Source of the DNA: Methanococcus voltae
Lineage (GTDB): Archaea > AGJL01 > Methanococci > Methanococcales > Methanococcaceae
Assembly (NCBI RefSeq): GCF_024807655.1
Contig: NZ_JANUCR010000005.1
Span: forward strand, 40,847-104,846
Length of the DNA stretch: 64,000 bases
Direction: 5' to 3'
Numbering within the stretch: the stretch's first letter is position 1; each line of letters begins with the position of its first letter. A program made the translations under genes and the position numbers. Below the pieces are notes generated by a model, which had not been told where the DNA came from, did not search any database, and saw only the letters and a program-made list of their open reading frames with translations. Positions 48,154 to 57,107 of the stretch are shown piece by piece.

Positions 48154-50001
48154 ATGGATATAATTAAATTATTATTAGATTTAGAAATTTTAGTATCACC
48201 TACTTGTTATAATCGTCTAAAAAGTTTTAAAAAACCAGATTTAGAAAATTTAATATCTAAAATATCTAAATTTAAAAATTCAAAGAAAGATTTTATTCTA
48301 TTAGATAATCACTTTATGGATTCATTTTTAAATAATGACGTTAATGACTTGATTATAGAATATGCTAATTTTGATTTTATAAAATACTATATTGGGAATA
48401 ATAAAGAAGTTCAAAATCAAGAGATAATGTCAAAATTAGATAAAAAATTATCTGAAGAATATGCACTTATTGATTCAGAAATAAAAAGCGAAAAATCAAT
48501 TGAATCAAAAAATACGAAAGAAATAGCGTCAAATGAAAAATCATTAACGAATTTAGAAAATTTAGAAAAAAATGATAAAATAAATTTAGACTTAAAAGAA
48601 GGAACAAATAATGATGAAGAAAAATCTGAAGCAGATATTCAGAGAGATTTAAAATTAGCAAATAGATTAGAGAGATTTGAAAAAATTAAATCAATAAGGA
48701 AAAGCATTAATTCATCATTTAAGTTTGATTCTAAAGATATTGAAACTCAGGTTAAAGTATATGAAGATACAGATGTAACTGGGAATTCCACTTGCGAAGG
48801 AACGCTTGATGATTTTATAACCTACTTTAGAGATAGATATGAAACTTTAAAAACCATTATAGAAAGAAAATATCAAAAAAAGTCGTATCCATTAAATAAA
48901 GCTTATACTAAAAAGAATGAGAAGATTTTTTTAGTAGGTATCATCTCCGACGTTAATACCACAAAAAATGGTCATAAAATGGTAGAAATTGAAGATCAAA
49001 AAGGTGATTTCAAAGTTCTAATTATGAAAAATAAAATTGATAATAAAGAGATATTTGGAGACATCCTGCTCGATGAAATTATGGGTTTTGAAGGCACCGT
49101 TAGCAATGATGGTAGGTTAATGTTTGTTGACAAAACCTATAGGCCGGACGTAGATGTAAAACCTGCAAAAAAAATTGATGAAGAGATATATACTGCATTC
49201 TTATCTGATGTTCACGTTGGAAGCCATGAGTTTATGGCAAAAACCTTTGAAAAGTTTATAAGATTTTTAAATGGGGAAGTTGGAAACTCCAAAGAACAAA
49301 ATATTGCAAGTAAATTAAAATACGTATCTATAGCGGGGGATTTAGTAGATGGCGTTGGGATATACCCAGGTCAAGAAGAAGACTTGTACGAAGTAGACAT
49401 CGTTTCACAATACGAAGAAGTAGCAAATTACATAGCACAAGTGCCTGAGCATATCCACTTTGTAATAGGTCCTGGCAACCACGATGCGTTAAGACCTGCT
49501 GAGCCTCAACCAACGTTTACACAGGAAATAAGGGATTTATTCCCTAAAGAGAATGTTACATTTGTTTCAAATCCTTGCTCGGTAAATATTCACGGATTAG
49601 ATTATTTACTATACCATGGTAGAAGCTTTGATGATGTAATAGGACAAATTTCTGAAGCCCAATATACAAATCCTTGTTCCATTATGCAGGAATTATTAAA
49701 AAGAAGACATTTGTGTCCTACTTATGGGGGTAGATGTCCAATAGCTCCAGAAGTAAGAGATTATTTAGTAATCGATAAAAAACCCGATATATTCCATACG
49801 GGTCATATCCATATTAATGGCTGTGGAAATTATAAAGGCACAATAATGGTAAATAGTGGTACGTTCCAAGAACAAACTTCTTTCCAGAAAAAAATGGGAA
49901 TTTCACCAACCCCTGCAATCGTACCAATTATGGATATGTCCAATATGGGTAAAATCGTTCATGAATGGGACAATGGTGCTTTAAATTCAAAAATAATGTA
50001 A
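48154..50001 (+). CDS. polB: DNA polymerase D small subunit (DP1), proofreading exonuclease
   Basis: Calcineurin-like 3'-5' exonuclease subunit of the euryarchaeal replicative polymerase. The 615 residues have a helical N-terminal region and a charged Asn/Glu/Lys-rich linker (about 105-165). An OB fold follows (KIFLVGIISDVNTTKNGHKMVEIED). The phosphodiesterase domain contains AFLSDVHVGSHEF, SIAGDLVDGVG, VIGPGNHDALRPAEPQP, LLYHGRSFDD and FHTGHIHINGCG. The start at ATG 48154 (MDIIKLLLDLEILVSPTCY) fits the family. An in-frame ATG at 48142 supplies only four residues. The large subunit DP2 is at 59578-63198. Confidence 0.95.
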   Translation: MDIIKLLLDLEILVSPTCYNRLKSFKKPDLENLISKISKFKNSKKDFILLDNHFMDSFLNNDVNDLIIEYANFDFIKYYIGNNKEVQNQEIMSKLDKKLSEEYALIDSEIKSEKSIESKNTKEIASNEKSLTNLENLEKNDKINLDLKEGTNNDEEKSEADIQRDLKLANRLERFEKIKSIRKSINSSFKFDSKDIETQVKVYEDTDVTGNSTCEGTLDDFITYFRDRYETLKTIIERKYQKKSYPLNKAYTKKNEKIFLVGIISDVNTTKNGHKMVEIEDQKGDFKVLIMKNKIDNKEIFGDILLDEIMGFEGTVSNDGRLMFVDKTYRPDVDVKPAKKIDEEIYTAFLSDVHVGSHEFMAKTFEKFIRFLNGEVGNSKEQNIASKLKYVSIAGDLVDGVGIYPGQEEDLYEVDIVSQYEEVANYIAQVPEHIHFVIGPGNHDALRPAEPQPTFTQEIRDLFPKENVTFVSNPCSVNIHGLDYLLYHGRSFDDVIGQISEAQYTNPCSIMQELLKRRHLCPTYGGRCPIAPEVRDYLVIDKKPDIFHTGHIHINGCGNYKGTIMVNSGTFQEQTSFQKKMGISPTPAIVPIMDMSNMGKIVHEWDNGALNSKIM

Positions 50002-50074
50002 ATAAAAGATAATAATATTTTAAAAATTAAAAATAACTTAATTATGTTTTTATGTTTTAAAATAATATATCGTA

Positions 50075-50839
50075 TTATAAATTAGTTAATTTTTCCAATT
50101 TTTTTAATCCTGCTTTTTTAATTGCATTTCTCATTTCTTTTACAGCATCAGGGTTCTGTTCAGTTAACGTTCCAGTAACGATTACGTCTGCACCATACAT
50201 TACTTTTTCAAAAGCTGTTTCAGGGTCTCTAATCCCGCCACCAACAATTACGTTGATATCTGCAAGATGTTTTGCAGTAGCAATTGCTTTACTACTTACG
50301 GGGAATTTTGCACCACTACCCGCTTCTAAATAAGCCCATCTCATACCAAAATATGAAGCAGATAAACAATACATTGCAGCTATTTCAGGCTTTGCACTTG
50401 GTATTGCATTTACTTCTCCAACATAACCTACCGCAGTATTTTGGATTGGTTCGATACCAATATAAGCCATAGGTATTGGCTCAATTCCTTCCTTTTTTAT
50501 TTTGATGCAACCCAGTGTAGGTGCAGTTATTGTCCAATAGGTATTTTTAGAATTCATAAGCGTCATATAGAAAAGTGCGTCAGCCTCTTTTGTAATCCCA
50601 TCTACATTACCGGGGAATAATATTGTTGGAAGATTAGTTATTTCTTTTATATCCTTGGTAATTTTATCCAAATCACATATTCCAATGCTTCCACCAATGA
50701 TAATAACATCTGCGTAATCTTTAACTTTTTCAGCGATTTCTGCATAATTCTTTTCGTCAGGGTCTATCAATACCGCATAAGCTGCCCCTTCTTTAGCGAT
50801 TATATCATTCATATATGATTCTACATTTCCAATTTTCAT
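50075..50839 (-). CDS. Geranylgeranylglyceryl phosphate synthase
   Basis: Makes the first ether bond of archaeal membrane lipids from sn-glycerol 1-phosphate and geranylgeranyl diphosphate. The 254-residue TIM barrel shows AVLIDPDEKNYAEIAEK, IIGGSIGICDLD, LPTILFPGNVDGITKEADALFYMTLMNS, YLEAGSGAKFPV and VGGGIRDPETAFEKVMYGADVIVTGTL. These are the hallmarks of the enzyme and of its PcrB relatives. In an archaeon the GGGP role is secure. The ATG follows GGTAGAT. Together with hmgA it gives two lipid-pathway steps in the window. Confidence 0.95.
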   Translation of the reverse strand: MKIGNVESYMNDIIAKEGAAYAVLIDPDEKNYAEIAEKVKDYADVIIIGGSIGICDLDKITKDIKEITNLPTILFPGNVDGITKEADALFYMTLMNSKNTYWTITAPTLGCIKIKKEGIEPIPMAYIGIEPIQNTAVGYVGEVNAIPSAKPEIAAMYCLSASYFGMRWAYLEAGSGAKFPVSSKAIATAKHLADINVIVGGGIRDPETAFEKVMYGADVIVTGTLTEQNPDAVKEMRNAIKKAGLKKLEKLTNL

Positions 50840-51007
50840 AATATCTACCGTATAAATCTATGATTATAATAATAATTGCAAAGTATTTAAAAATATAATA
50901 TTAAAAAGTAAAACAAGAATAATAAAAGATAAAAATTCTAAGAAATATTGTCAACTTGCTTAAAAATACCATATATAATATCATAAAATATTTTATATAC
51001 TACATTA

Positions 51008-51931
51008 TTAAATCAATTCAGTAAGCATTCTGTCTATTTCTTCGATAGTTTCAATATCATTTTTATCATTTGCAATTTTTCTAAGTTTTCCAATTACTTG
51101 CAAATTTTTACCCATTAGCAATTTATATTCCTTACAATATTCAAAAATAGCTCGATACTTGCTTTCAATTAATGAATTATCACAATCCAATAACTCATAA
51201 TAAATCAAACCTTTTAGCACGCTTATCTCGGAAAACAAATATAATGGATGTATCCATATTACTATTTTATCACTTTCGACAACCACTTCATTTTTTATAT
51301 GTTCTAAATCATTGAATAAATCCAAATACAATTCTAAATTTTCAATTCTGGTCGTTTCTGAAACATTTTTCAGTAATTCATCACATTTAATATCAAAAGA
51401 TTTTAATAACTCATCTAATTGGTTAGAATCTAAATCTTTCCATTTTAAAACTCTTTCAAAGTGTTCTGCACTTATGTTATTAAAATTTTTGTGAAATATA
51501 TTAAACTTATCATCTTTTTTAAATCGATAATTCTTAGATTTTTTGGAAGATAAATATATTGTAATATATCCATTTTCTAAATTTCTTAAATCTACATTTT
51601 TAAGTTTATAAGACCTATTTTGAAAATTTAAGTCTAAAATTTCATTTTCAAATTCATTGTGATTAAATACTTTTTGCATTTTATTGAGTCTTTCATTAAC
51701 GTACAACTCATCAAGTTCTAAAATACTAGATATTCTGTGCAATCGACCATTAGTATCGGTTAAACTAAAGCCTTTAAATTCAATATCGTAATTTTCTGCC
51801 AATAATACGTCTTTAGTGTACTCATCTACTGAATTAAGTATATCTAACAGAATTTTAGAAGTCATTTTTGAAAATTTAACTGTATCCACACACTTATCTT
51901 CAGTTTTTTTGTTTTCATTCATTTTTTTCAT
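51008..51931 (-). CDS. Protein of unknown function, 307 residues
   Basis: I do not recognise a family. The protein is soluble by composition (no membrane segment or signal), rich in Leu, Lys, Asn and acidic residues, and probably mostly helical in its C-terminal half. Its middle (FENEILDLNFQNRSYKLKNVDLRNLENGYITIYLSSKKS) looks like beta strands. The ATG follows AGGGATA. It starts 28 nt downstream of the Nip7-like gene on the same strand and is likely cotranscribed, which hints at an RNA or ribosome role. It is probably restricted to Methanococcus relatives (inference). Confidence 0.75.
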   Translation of the reverse strand: MKKMNENKKTEDKCVDTVKFSKMTSKILLDILNSVDEYTKDVLLAENYDIEFKGFSLTDTNGRLHRISSILELDELYVNERLNKMQKVFNHNEFENEILDLNFQNRSYKLKNVDLRNLENGYITIYLSSKKSKNYRFKKDDKFNIFHKNFNNISAEHFERVLKWKDLDSNQLDELLKSFDIKCDELLKNVSETTRIENLELYLDLFNDLEHIKNEVVVESDKIVIWIHPLYLFSEISVLKGLIYYELLDCDNSLIESKYRAIFEYCKEYKLLMGKNLQVIGKLRKIANDKNDIETIEEIDRMLTELI

Positions 51932-51959
51932 AGTATCCCTAAAAATATATTAATTGCAA

Positions 51960-52460
51960 TTAGCCCCCGTTTCGCAAATACCATCCTTTATCCATTAAAT
52001 TAATCAATAATTCACCATTATAATTTCCCATACCAACTAATTCTTTATTTTTATTAAATACAACTAATTTACCGTCCCCATTTAATTCTTCAAAAGATGA
52101 TTCAAAAGCATCTTTTGCATAAAGAAACATTTCTTCCCCTTTATCACTTAAAATTACATAATTTTTAATAATTTGGTTAGAAATTAGATTTAAGCATTCC
52201 AAAGATGGAGAAAATTTTTCCTTATCATTTTTAATTAACAAAACACCTAAATTAATACCCATACTACTTACTTTATAGGAAATTTCATTTTCGAGTATAT
52301 TTTGTAAAATATCTCCACTAACATACTGCAATCTTTTCAAATCATTTCCTACAACCAGTATATTATCAAAAGGTAATTTTTCTACATTTTTACCCAAATA
52401 TCTTGAAAGAAGATTCTTAACAGTTCTTATTTCTTCGTCATTTATTTTTCTACATTTCAT
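51960..52460 (-). CDS. NIP7-like ribosome biogenesis protein (PUA domain)
   Basis: A 166-residue protein resembling archaeal Nip7 (UPF0113): an N-terminal alpha/beta domain beginning KINDEEIRTVKNLLSRYLGKN with YVSGDILQNI, followed by a PUA domain (YVILSDKGEEMFLYAKDAFESSFEELNGDGKLVVFNKNKELVGMGNY). Length matches archaeal Nip7 (about 155-170). Nip7 binds uridine-rich RNA and acts in large-subunit assembly in eukaryotes. Assignment is by pattern and length rather than strong identity. It lies upstream of an unknown gene with a 28-nt gap. Confidence 0.72.
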   Translation of the reverse strand: MKCRKINDEEIRTVKNLLSRYLGKNVEKLPFDNILVVGNDLKRLQYVSGDILQNILENEISYKVSSMGINLGVLLIKNDKEKFSPSLECLNLISNQIIKNYVILSDKGEEMFLYAKDAFESSFEELNGDGKLVVFNKNKELVGMGNYNGELLINLMDKGWYLRNGG

Positions 52461-52637
52461 AATTTCCCAATATTCTTTTAATAATTATGTATTATACAAT
52501 TCTCATATATTAAATAATTGATTCTAAAAATATCTCGTTTAAATAATATCAATAATTTAAATAATGATTAAAAAAATAATTAAAAACAGAACTACATAAA
52601 AAATAGTAGAATAAAATATTAATTTCCATAATTAAAG

Positions 52638-53720
52638 TTATTTAATTGCGTTTTTAGTGGTTTTTTTAAGATAACGTTCTACTTTATTTGAGATATCCGA
52701 TTCCATATTTTGTAAAGTATTCAAATTTTTATCTGAAATTTCAATATTTTTGTCAATTCCGCCTAATTTATCACAGTAATTTTTAGAATAAGGGCTATTT
52801 GTGAGTTCTTTTTTAAAGTTTAAAACATCTAAATCAGAAAATGTACCCAATAATTCCCTACCGGTAGAATTTATTTCATTTTCAACAGTTTTACCGTATT
52901 TAGTACCATAAATACTAAATAATGGGAATTTAGTTATTATATTAGAACCTGCCATAACTAATGGTCCAATATTAGGTAATTTATCAACCCAAGTTCCAGA
53001 AATTATTTTTAATTTAGGATAATTTAACCTAACTTGAGAAATCCAATTCATGTAATTTAAAGTTGTAGTTGAGGTTTTATTTTCAAAAACTGTATCTTTT
53101 TGAGGATTTAACGAATAAAAAGTTATTCTATTCAAATCTAATTCTTCAATCATTTTCAATAATTTCTCAATATCGTCTTCAGTTTCACCCATACCCAATA
53201 TTATAGTAATACCGGTTTTCAAATCATATCCTTTAGCTTTTAAAAGCATTTCCTTTGTATTACCCAAAGGTTTGCCAGGACATATTTTACGATGTAATTC
53301 AGGATTAACTGTTTCCACAGCTCCGACGATACCTTCTACATTGTTTAAATTGAGTTTTTCAAAATCTATTATTCCCAAATTTAAATATTGCTTACAACCT
53401 TGAGTATAAGATACCATTTCTATCATATCATTCAATTCTTCAATTCCATAACCATAACCACCAGATATAAACTCCAATTTCCAACCTATTTGTTTCATAA
53501 TTGAAGCTTCTGCGAGTATTGTTTCTAAACGTCTTCTTGCTTTTAAAGGTTCTTTAATTCGGTCTTTCTGTGTAGACATATAACAAAATTTACAAGGATT
53601 TTCTAAATCGCAGTACCAACCTAAAAATAGAGCTCGCTCTAATCCAACATAATTTTCATGGTATTTTTCAGTTAATTTATATGCTTTAATGGAATTTTCA
53701 AAAATATCAATTGAATTCAT
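52638..53720 (-). CDS. hmdB: Radical SAM enzyme HmdB/HcgA-like (FeGP cofactor biosynthesis)
   Basis: A 360-residue BioB/ThiH-like radical SAM protein. Its cluster motif is unusual: C37-x5-C43-x2-C46 (CDLENPCKFC) rather than CX3CX2C. That spacing is the signature described for HmdB (HcgA), which helps build the iron-guanylylpyridinol cofactor of the nickel-free hydrogenase Hmd. Further support is FISGGYGYG, AVETVNPELHRKICPGKPL, and TIILGMGETEDDI. GGTGATTTT precedes the ATG. hmd and other hcg genes are not in the window. Divergent from it lies a LysR-like regulator and, beyond that, nikR. Confidence 0.78.
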   Translation of the reverse strand: MNSIDIFENSIKAYKLTEKYHENYVGLERALFLGWYCDLENPCKFCYMSTQKDRIKEPLKARRRLETILAEASIMKQIGWKLEFISGGYGYGIEELNDMIEMVSYTQGCKQYLNLGIIDFEKLNLNNVEGIVGAVETVNPELHRKICPGKPLGNTKEMLLKAKGYDLKTGITIILGMGETEDDIEKLLKMIEELDLNRITFYSLNPQKDTVFENKTSTTTLNYMNWISQVRLNYPKLKIISGTWVDKLPNIGPLVMAGSNIITKFPLFSIYGTKYGKTVENEINSTGRELLGTFSDLDVLNFKKELTNSPYSKNYCDKLGGIDKNIEISDKNLNTLQNMESDISNKVERYLKKTTKNAIK

Positions 53721-53909
53721 AAAATCACCAGTTTATAATCAAAATAAATAACTATTGTCTATAATATATGATAAGTATAAAAAATAAGATATGTAAATAT
53801 TATATAAATATTATATTGTTAAAAATTTATTTTAATTATTTCATTATACCTATTTGATATATTGATATTATAAGCTCACGTCATTAGATCATTTATTATT
53901 TTAATGTAA

Positions 53910-53937
53910 TTTTAGAGCAAATATTTCTACTCTAAAA
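53910..53937. promoter_or_regulatory. 8-bp perfect inverted repeat upstream of the LysR-like regulator
   Basis: Arms ttttagag and ctctaaaa with a 12-nt spacer lie in the divergent hmdB/regulator region, 36 nt before the regulator's ATG. The spacing resembles binding sites of dimeric winged-helix regulators. Autoregulation is inference. Confidence 0.5.
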
Positions 53938-53972
53938 CTATAACTTTGAATTACAAAACATTAGGCGATAAA

Positions 53973-54908
53973 ATGGACAAAAAAATATGTGCAGAAATAC
54001 TTGAAGATACTAAAAAGTTAAAAGGTATTACTAGTTCCAAAAATAATGAATTATCGCCAATGATACAATTTAACTATAATAATCATACAATTACCACGAA
54101 TCAATTGAACATATTAAATCTTTTAAAAAATTATAAATCACAAAATAAAGTGGCCGAACTACTTAACATACCAGTATCTTCAATTAACATTCAAATTAAG
54201 AGATTAGAAACAAAATTAAGCTTAAAATTACTATATTCTTCCCCTTCAGGTAGTACATTATCTAAAGAAGCTGAAAATCTACTATTATACTACAATTCAT
54301 TAAATAAACGAATATATGAAGAGCCCTTTGTAGCTTGTGGATTTGTAAGTGGAGAAATAGGCAAGGTATTATTTGAAGATGTGTTAATTTCGTCATTTGA
54401 AAATATTTTAAGATTATATAACTCAGGATTAACAAAAATAGTAGGTTTAGACGACCCCTATTGGAGTTATAGGATAGAAGGGGAACTTTTTCCTGTTGCA
54501 AAAGATTATTACGTAATGGTTCATAGTTCAAAAAATGATGAAGATTTTGATTATAAAAATATGGTTGGGATACACCATTCTGCACATCGTATTGTTTGGA
54601 AAACTTTAAAACAAGAAAAAATAGATTTTAAAATATCAAAAGTAGTTAAAAATCCATTTTATGCGATTGATTTATTAGATGAAGGATATAGCTTACTTTT
54701 AAACCATAGTTTAATTAGGTATTTAAAAAAAGAGCATATAGTAGAAGTTCCTGACTACTATGAAAAAACCTATTATTCAATTAACTTTATGGATACATTG
54801 AAAAAAGCAAATAATATGGATAACTTAGAATTTGAAAAAGAATTTGAAGATTTGATATATAAAAAAGAAAAAGAAATTAAAAATGCAGGTTTTGAACTAA
54901 TATTATAA
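53973..54908 (+). CDS. LysR/ModE-like regulator with substrate-binding-like C-terminal domain
   Basis: A 311-residue protein with a winged helix near residues 35-95 (TTNQLNILNLLKNYKSQNKVAELLNIPVSSINIQIKRLETKLSLKLLY). A C-terminal domain of about 200 residues follows (VACGFVSGEIGKVLFEDVLISSF...GLDDPYWSYRIEGELFPVAKDYYVMVHSS), shaped like the periplasmic-binding fold of LysR proteins. ATG 53973 has GGCGATA upstream; an in-frame TTG at 53946 is less likely. It is divergent from hmdB and convergent with nikR. Its ligand is unknown. Confidence 0.75.
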   Translation: MDKKICAEILEDTKKLKGITSSKNNELSPMIQFNYNNHTITTNQLNILNLLKNYKSQNKVAELLNIPVSSINIQIKRLETKLSLKLLYSSPSGSTLSKEAENLLLYYNSLNKRIYEEPFVACGFVSGEIGKVLFEDVLISSFENILRLYNSGLTKIVGLDDPYWSYRIEGELFPVAKDYYVMVHSSKNDEDFDYKNMVGIHHSAHRIVWKTLKQEKIDFKISKVVKNPFYAIDLLDEGYSLLLNHSLIRYLKKEHIVEVPDYYEKTYYSINFMDTLKKANNMDNLEFEKEFEDLIYKKEKEIKNAGFELIL

Positions 54909-55047
54909 TAATTGCAATACAAATCGAAAATGATATAAAATCGTAAATTAAAGATAACTGTAATACTATTAAAAAAAAATGGATAATAGATATAAGATAT
55001 ATTATAAAATAAAAATATGAAATACCTTAGGAGGGATTAGTATATAG

Positions 55048-55473
55048 TTATTGAGGTATATTGCCCCCAGGAACCATTACTGTTAATTTAACTTGTTTAA
55101 CACCTTTCTGAGAAGTTAATTTGTCAGTTAATTCTTTTATTTCTTTAGCATCTCCCCTAACAATAATTACTTCCATACAATGGTCATGGTCCATATGTAT
55201 GTGCATAGTAGCCACGATTATATCAGAATAATCATGTTGAATTGTTGTTAACTTTTCCATTACATCTGTTGAATGGTGGTCATATACTACATTTATAGTC
55301 CCCGACCGTTCACCTTGTAAACTTCTTATCCATTTGTGTTTTATAATATACTCCCTAATTGAATCCCTTATGGCTTCACTCCTACTTGCATAGCCCCTTT
55401 CAAGAATTATCTCATCAAATTCTTCAAGAAGATTCTTAGGTAATGAAATACTAATTCTATCCATATCTACCAT
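55048..55473 (-). CDS. nikR: Nickel-responsive transcriptional regulator NikR
   Basis: Ribbon-helix-helix DNA-binding protein that senses nickel. The 141 residues begin with MDRISISLPKNLLEEFDEIILERGYASRSEAIRDSIREYI (RHH), followed by the ACT-like metal domain. The nickel ligands of E. coli NikR (H76, H87, H89, C95) correspond to H80, H91, H93 and C99 here (HIHMDHDHCMEV). The ATG follows GAGGGATAT. Its targets are probably nickel transport or nickel-enzyme genes; the neighbourhood with hmdB is suggestive. Confidence 0.96.
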   Translation of the reverse strand: MVDMDRISISLPKNLLEEFDEIILERGYASRSEAIRDSIREYIIKHKWIRSLQGERSGTINVVYDHHSTDVMEKLTTIQHDYSDIIVATMHIHMDHDHCMEVIIVRGDAKEIKELTDKLTSQKGVKQVKLTVMVPGGNIPQ

Positions 55474-55698
55474 ACATATCCCTCTTAAATAACTAAATTT
55501 TTAAATATTGTATTATTTAATAATATAATCATAATAGTATTTAATATTTATTATTTATTATTTCATTTTAAATAATATTACGATACTATAATATAGCATA
55601 TTTATATTATAAAATCAATTAAATTAAATACATTATACAAACTAAACTATGAACAAAATCCAATTACAAAATACATTAAAATGTACTAAGGTGGTATT

Positions 55699-56571
55699 AT
55701 GAGCGTTATTATAGGATATTATGGAAATAACGGGTCTGCAATTGCGGGAGATAAAAGAAATATATTATTTAGGGGTTCAGAAGCAAACAGGGAAAAGTTA
55801 GAATCTTTATTATATAATGGAAAATTGAAAAATGATAAAGAATTAAAAGAAAAAGCTGAAGAATATGATGTAAAAGTCCATATTACCGATTCACAGGACA
55901 AAATTAAAAAATTAGACGGTTGTTTAATGGGGGAAGTTAAAACTATAAGTAATCAATCTAAAAGAAAAAGAATGTACTTATCAAAAAATAACTGTGCACT
56001 TGTTGAAATAATTGACGATGATATGACTAAAAAAGAAATAAAAAAAGGTTCTGGAATCATAATTTTTGGAAATAAACATTTAAAACAATTGGTTCAGGCG
56101 GAATTACAAAAAAATGTAAACATAGTTAAATCAGGCGATATTTTAAAAATTGAAAAACTTTTTAAAGATATTTTATCAAATATTGATACCCCATCTTCGA
56201 GTAATGATGTGGATTCATATTCAAACTTTAAATATGAAAATTTAGAAAAGGTTATTTCTCAAGAATTATCTAATTTAGTGGATTATCGAAATGGATTAAA
56301 AAATCAAATTATAAAAGTACAAAAATTAATGCTCATTGAAAAAAAAATAGCAACCAAAGGCGAAATAGGTTATGTAAATGAGGGGAAGTTAAAACTTTAT
56401 GACAAATATCTTGCAATAGATAGAATTTGCGAAAACCCTAATTTATATTATGAAATAGACATTACTGGCGATGTAAAAGAAGGAGATATTATATTAATTG
56501 ATGAAAATAACTTAAAAGTAAAAAATAAAGATGTTATAGTGTCAGTAAATAAAATAATATGTAATAGATAA
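55699..56571 (+). CDS. DUF2121-type archaeal protein (Ntn-hydrolase-like N-terminus)
   Basis: A 290-residue conserved archaeal protein of unknown function. It starts SVIIGYYGNNGSAIAGDKRNILFRG, which looks like the first strands of a proteasome-like fold but with Ser2 rather than Thr at the tip. LSKNNCALVEII and GIIIFGNKHLKQLVQAEL follow. The C-terminal third (GDVKEGDIILIDENNLKVKNKDVIVSVNKIIC) suggests a small beta domain. The ATG follows GGTGGTATT. It is convergent with the DUF192 gene, 13 nt away. Confidence 0.65.
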   Translation: MSVIIGYYGNNGSAIAGDKRNILFRGSEANREKLESLLYNGKLKNDKELKEKAEEYDVKVHITDSQDKIKKLDGCLMGEVKTISNQSKRKRMYLSKNNCALVEIIDDDMTKKEIKKGSGIIIFGNKHLKQLVQAELQKNVNIVKSGDILKIEKLFKDILSNIDTPSSSNDVDSYSNFKYENLEKVISQELSNLVDYRNGLKNQIIKVQKLMLIEKKIATKGEIGYVNEGKLKLYDKYLAIDRICENPNLYYEIDITGDVKEGDIILIDENNLKVKNKDVIVSVNKIICNR

Positions 56572-56584
56572 ACATTTTTTAATT

Positions 56585-57019
56585 TTAATTTTTAAGACTT
56601 GCATCCTTAAATTCTACCATCATATTTGAATATTCTTTAGATTGATACGTACTCCAAGGTTTTAAGTAAGTAAAATCAACTACTTTATCATCATTTAAAA
56701 ATATAATATATATTGGATATTTCATAAAGCAGGTATGAACGTGTATCTTTCTAAATATATATTTAAAAACTAACGCCTCGTCATAATTAATATCTCGAAA
56801 CATTAAACCAAGCGCCCTATCTACAAAATTACTCGCATATAATACTTTAAAATTTTTGCCATTTATTTTTAAAGTTTTATTATTATTTATATCATTTTTT
56901 ACATTATTTTCCATTAAATTATCAAATATTGTAACTTTTGGAAATTCATTATTTAAAATATTATCATCTAAAATTTTATAATAGTTATCTTCAAAACAGT
57001 CTTTATTTGAGTTGCTCAT
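56585..57019 (-). CDS. DUF192 family protein
   Basis: A 144-residue protein whose last 90 residues match DUF192: FKVLYASNFVDRALGLMFRDIN, ALVFKYIFRKIHVHTCFMKYPIYIIFLNDDKVVDF and LKPWSTY. The first 50 residues are an Asn/Asp-rich extension without a signal peptide. The function of the family is unknown. AAGGGTA lies about 8 nt before the ATG. It reads in the same direction as the upstream SDH protease gene's strand but is separated from it by about 90 nt. Confidence 0.85.
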   Translation of the reverse strand: MSNSNKDCFEDNYYKILDDNILNNEFPKVTIFDNLMENNVKNDINNNKTLKINGKNFKVLYASNFVDRALGLMFRDINYDEALVFKYIFRKIHVHTCFMKYPIYIIFLNDDKVVDFTYLKPWSTYQSKEYSNMMVEFKDASLKN

Positions 57020-57107
57020 AAAAAAATACCCTTTAACATTCCTTGTATTAATTTAATATATAGGATATAATTAATTGTATGGTGAATATATAAATCACCA
57101 TATTATA

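Noticed and set aside
55511..55525. AT-only palindrome upstream of nikR (tattatttaataata)
   Set aside because: Composed only of A and T in very AT-rich DNA, so it is expected by chance. It lacks the GC-containing half-sites of known NikR operators.
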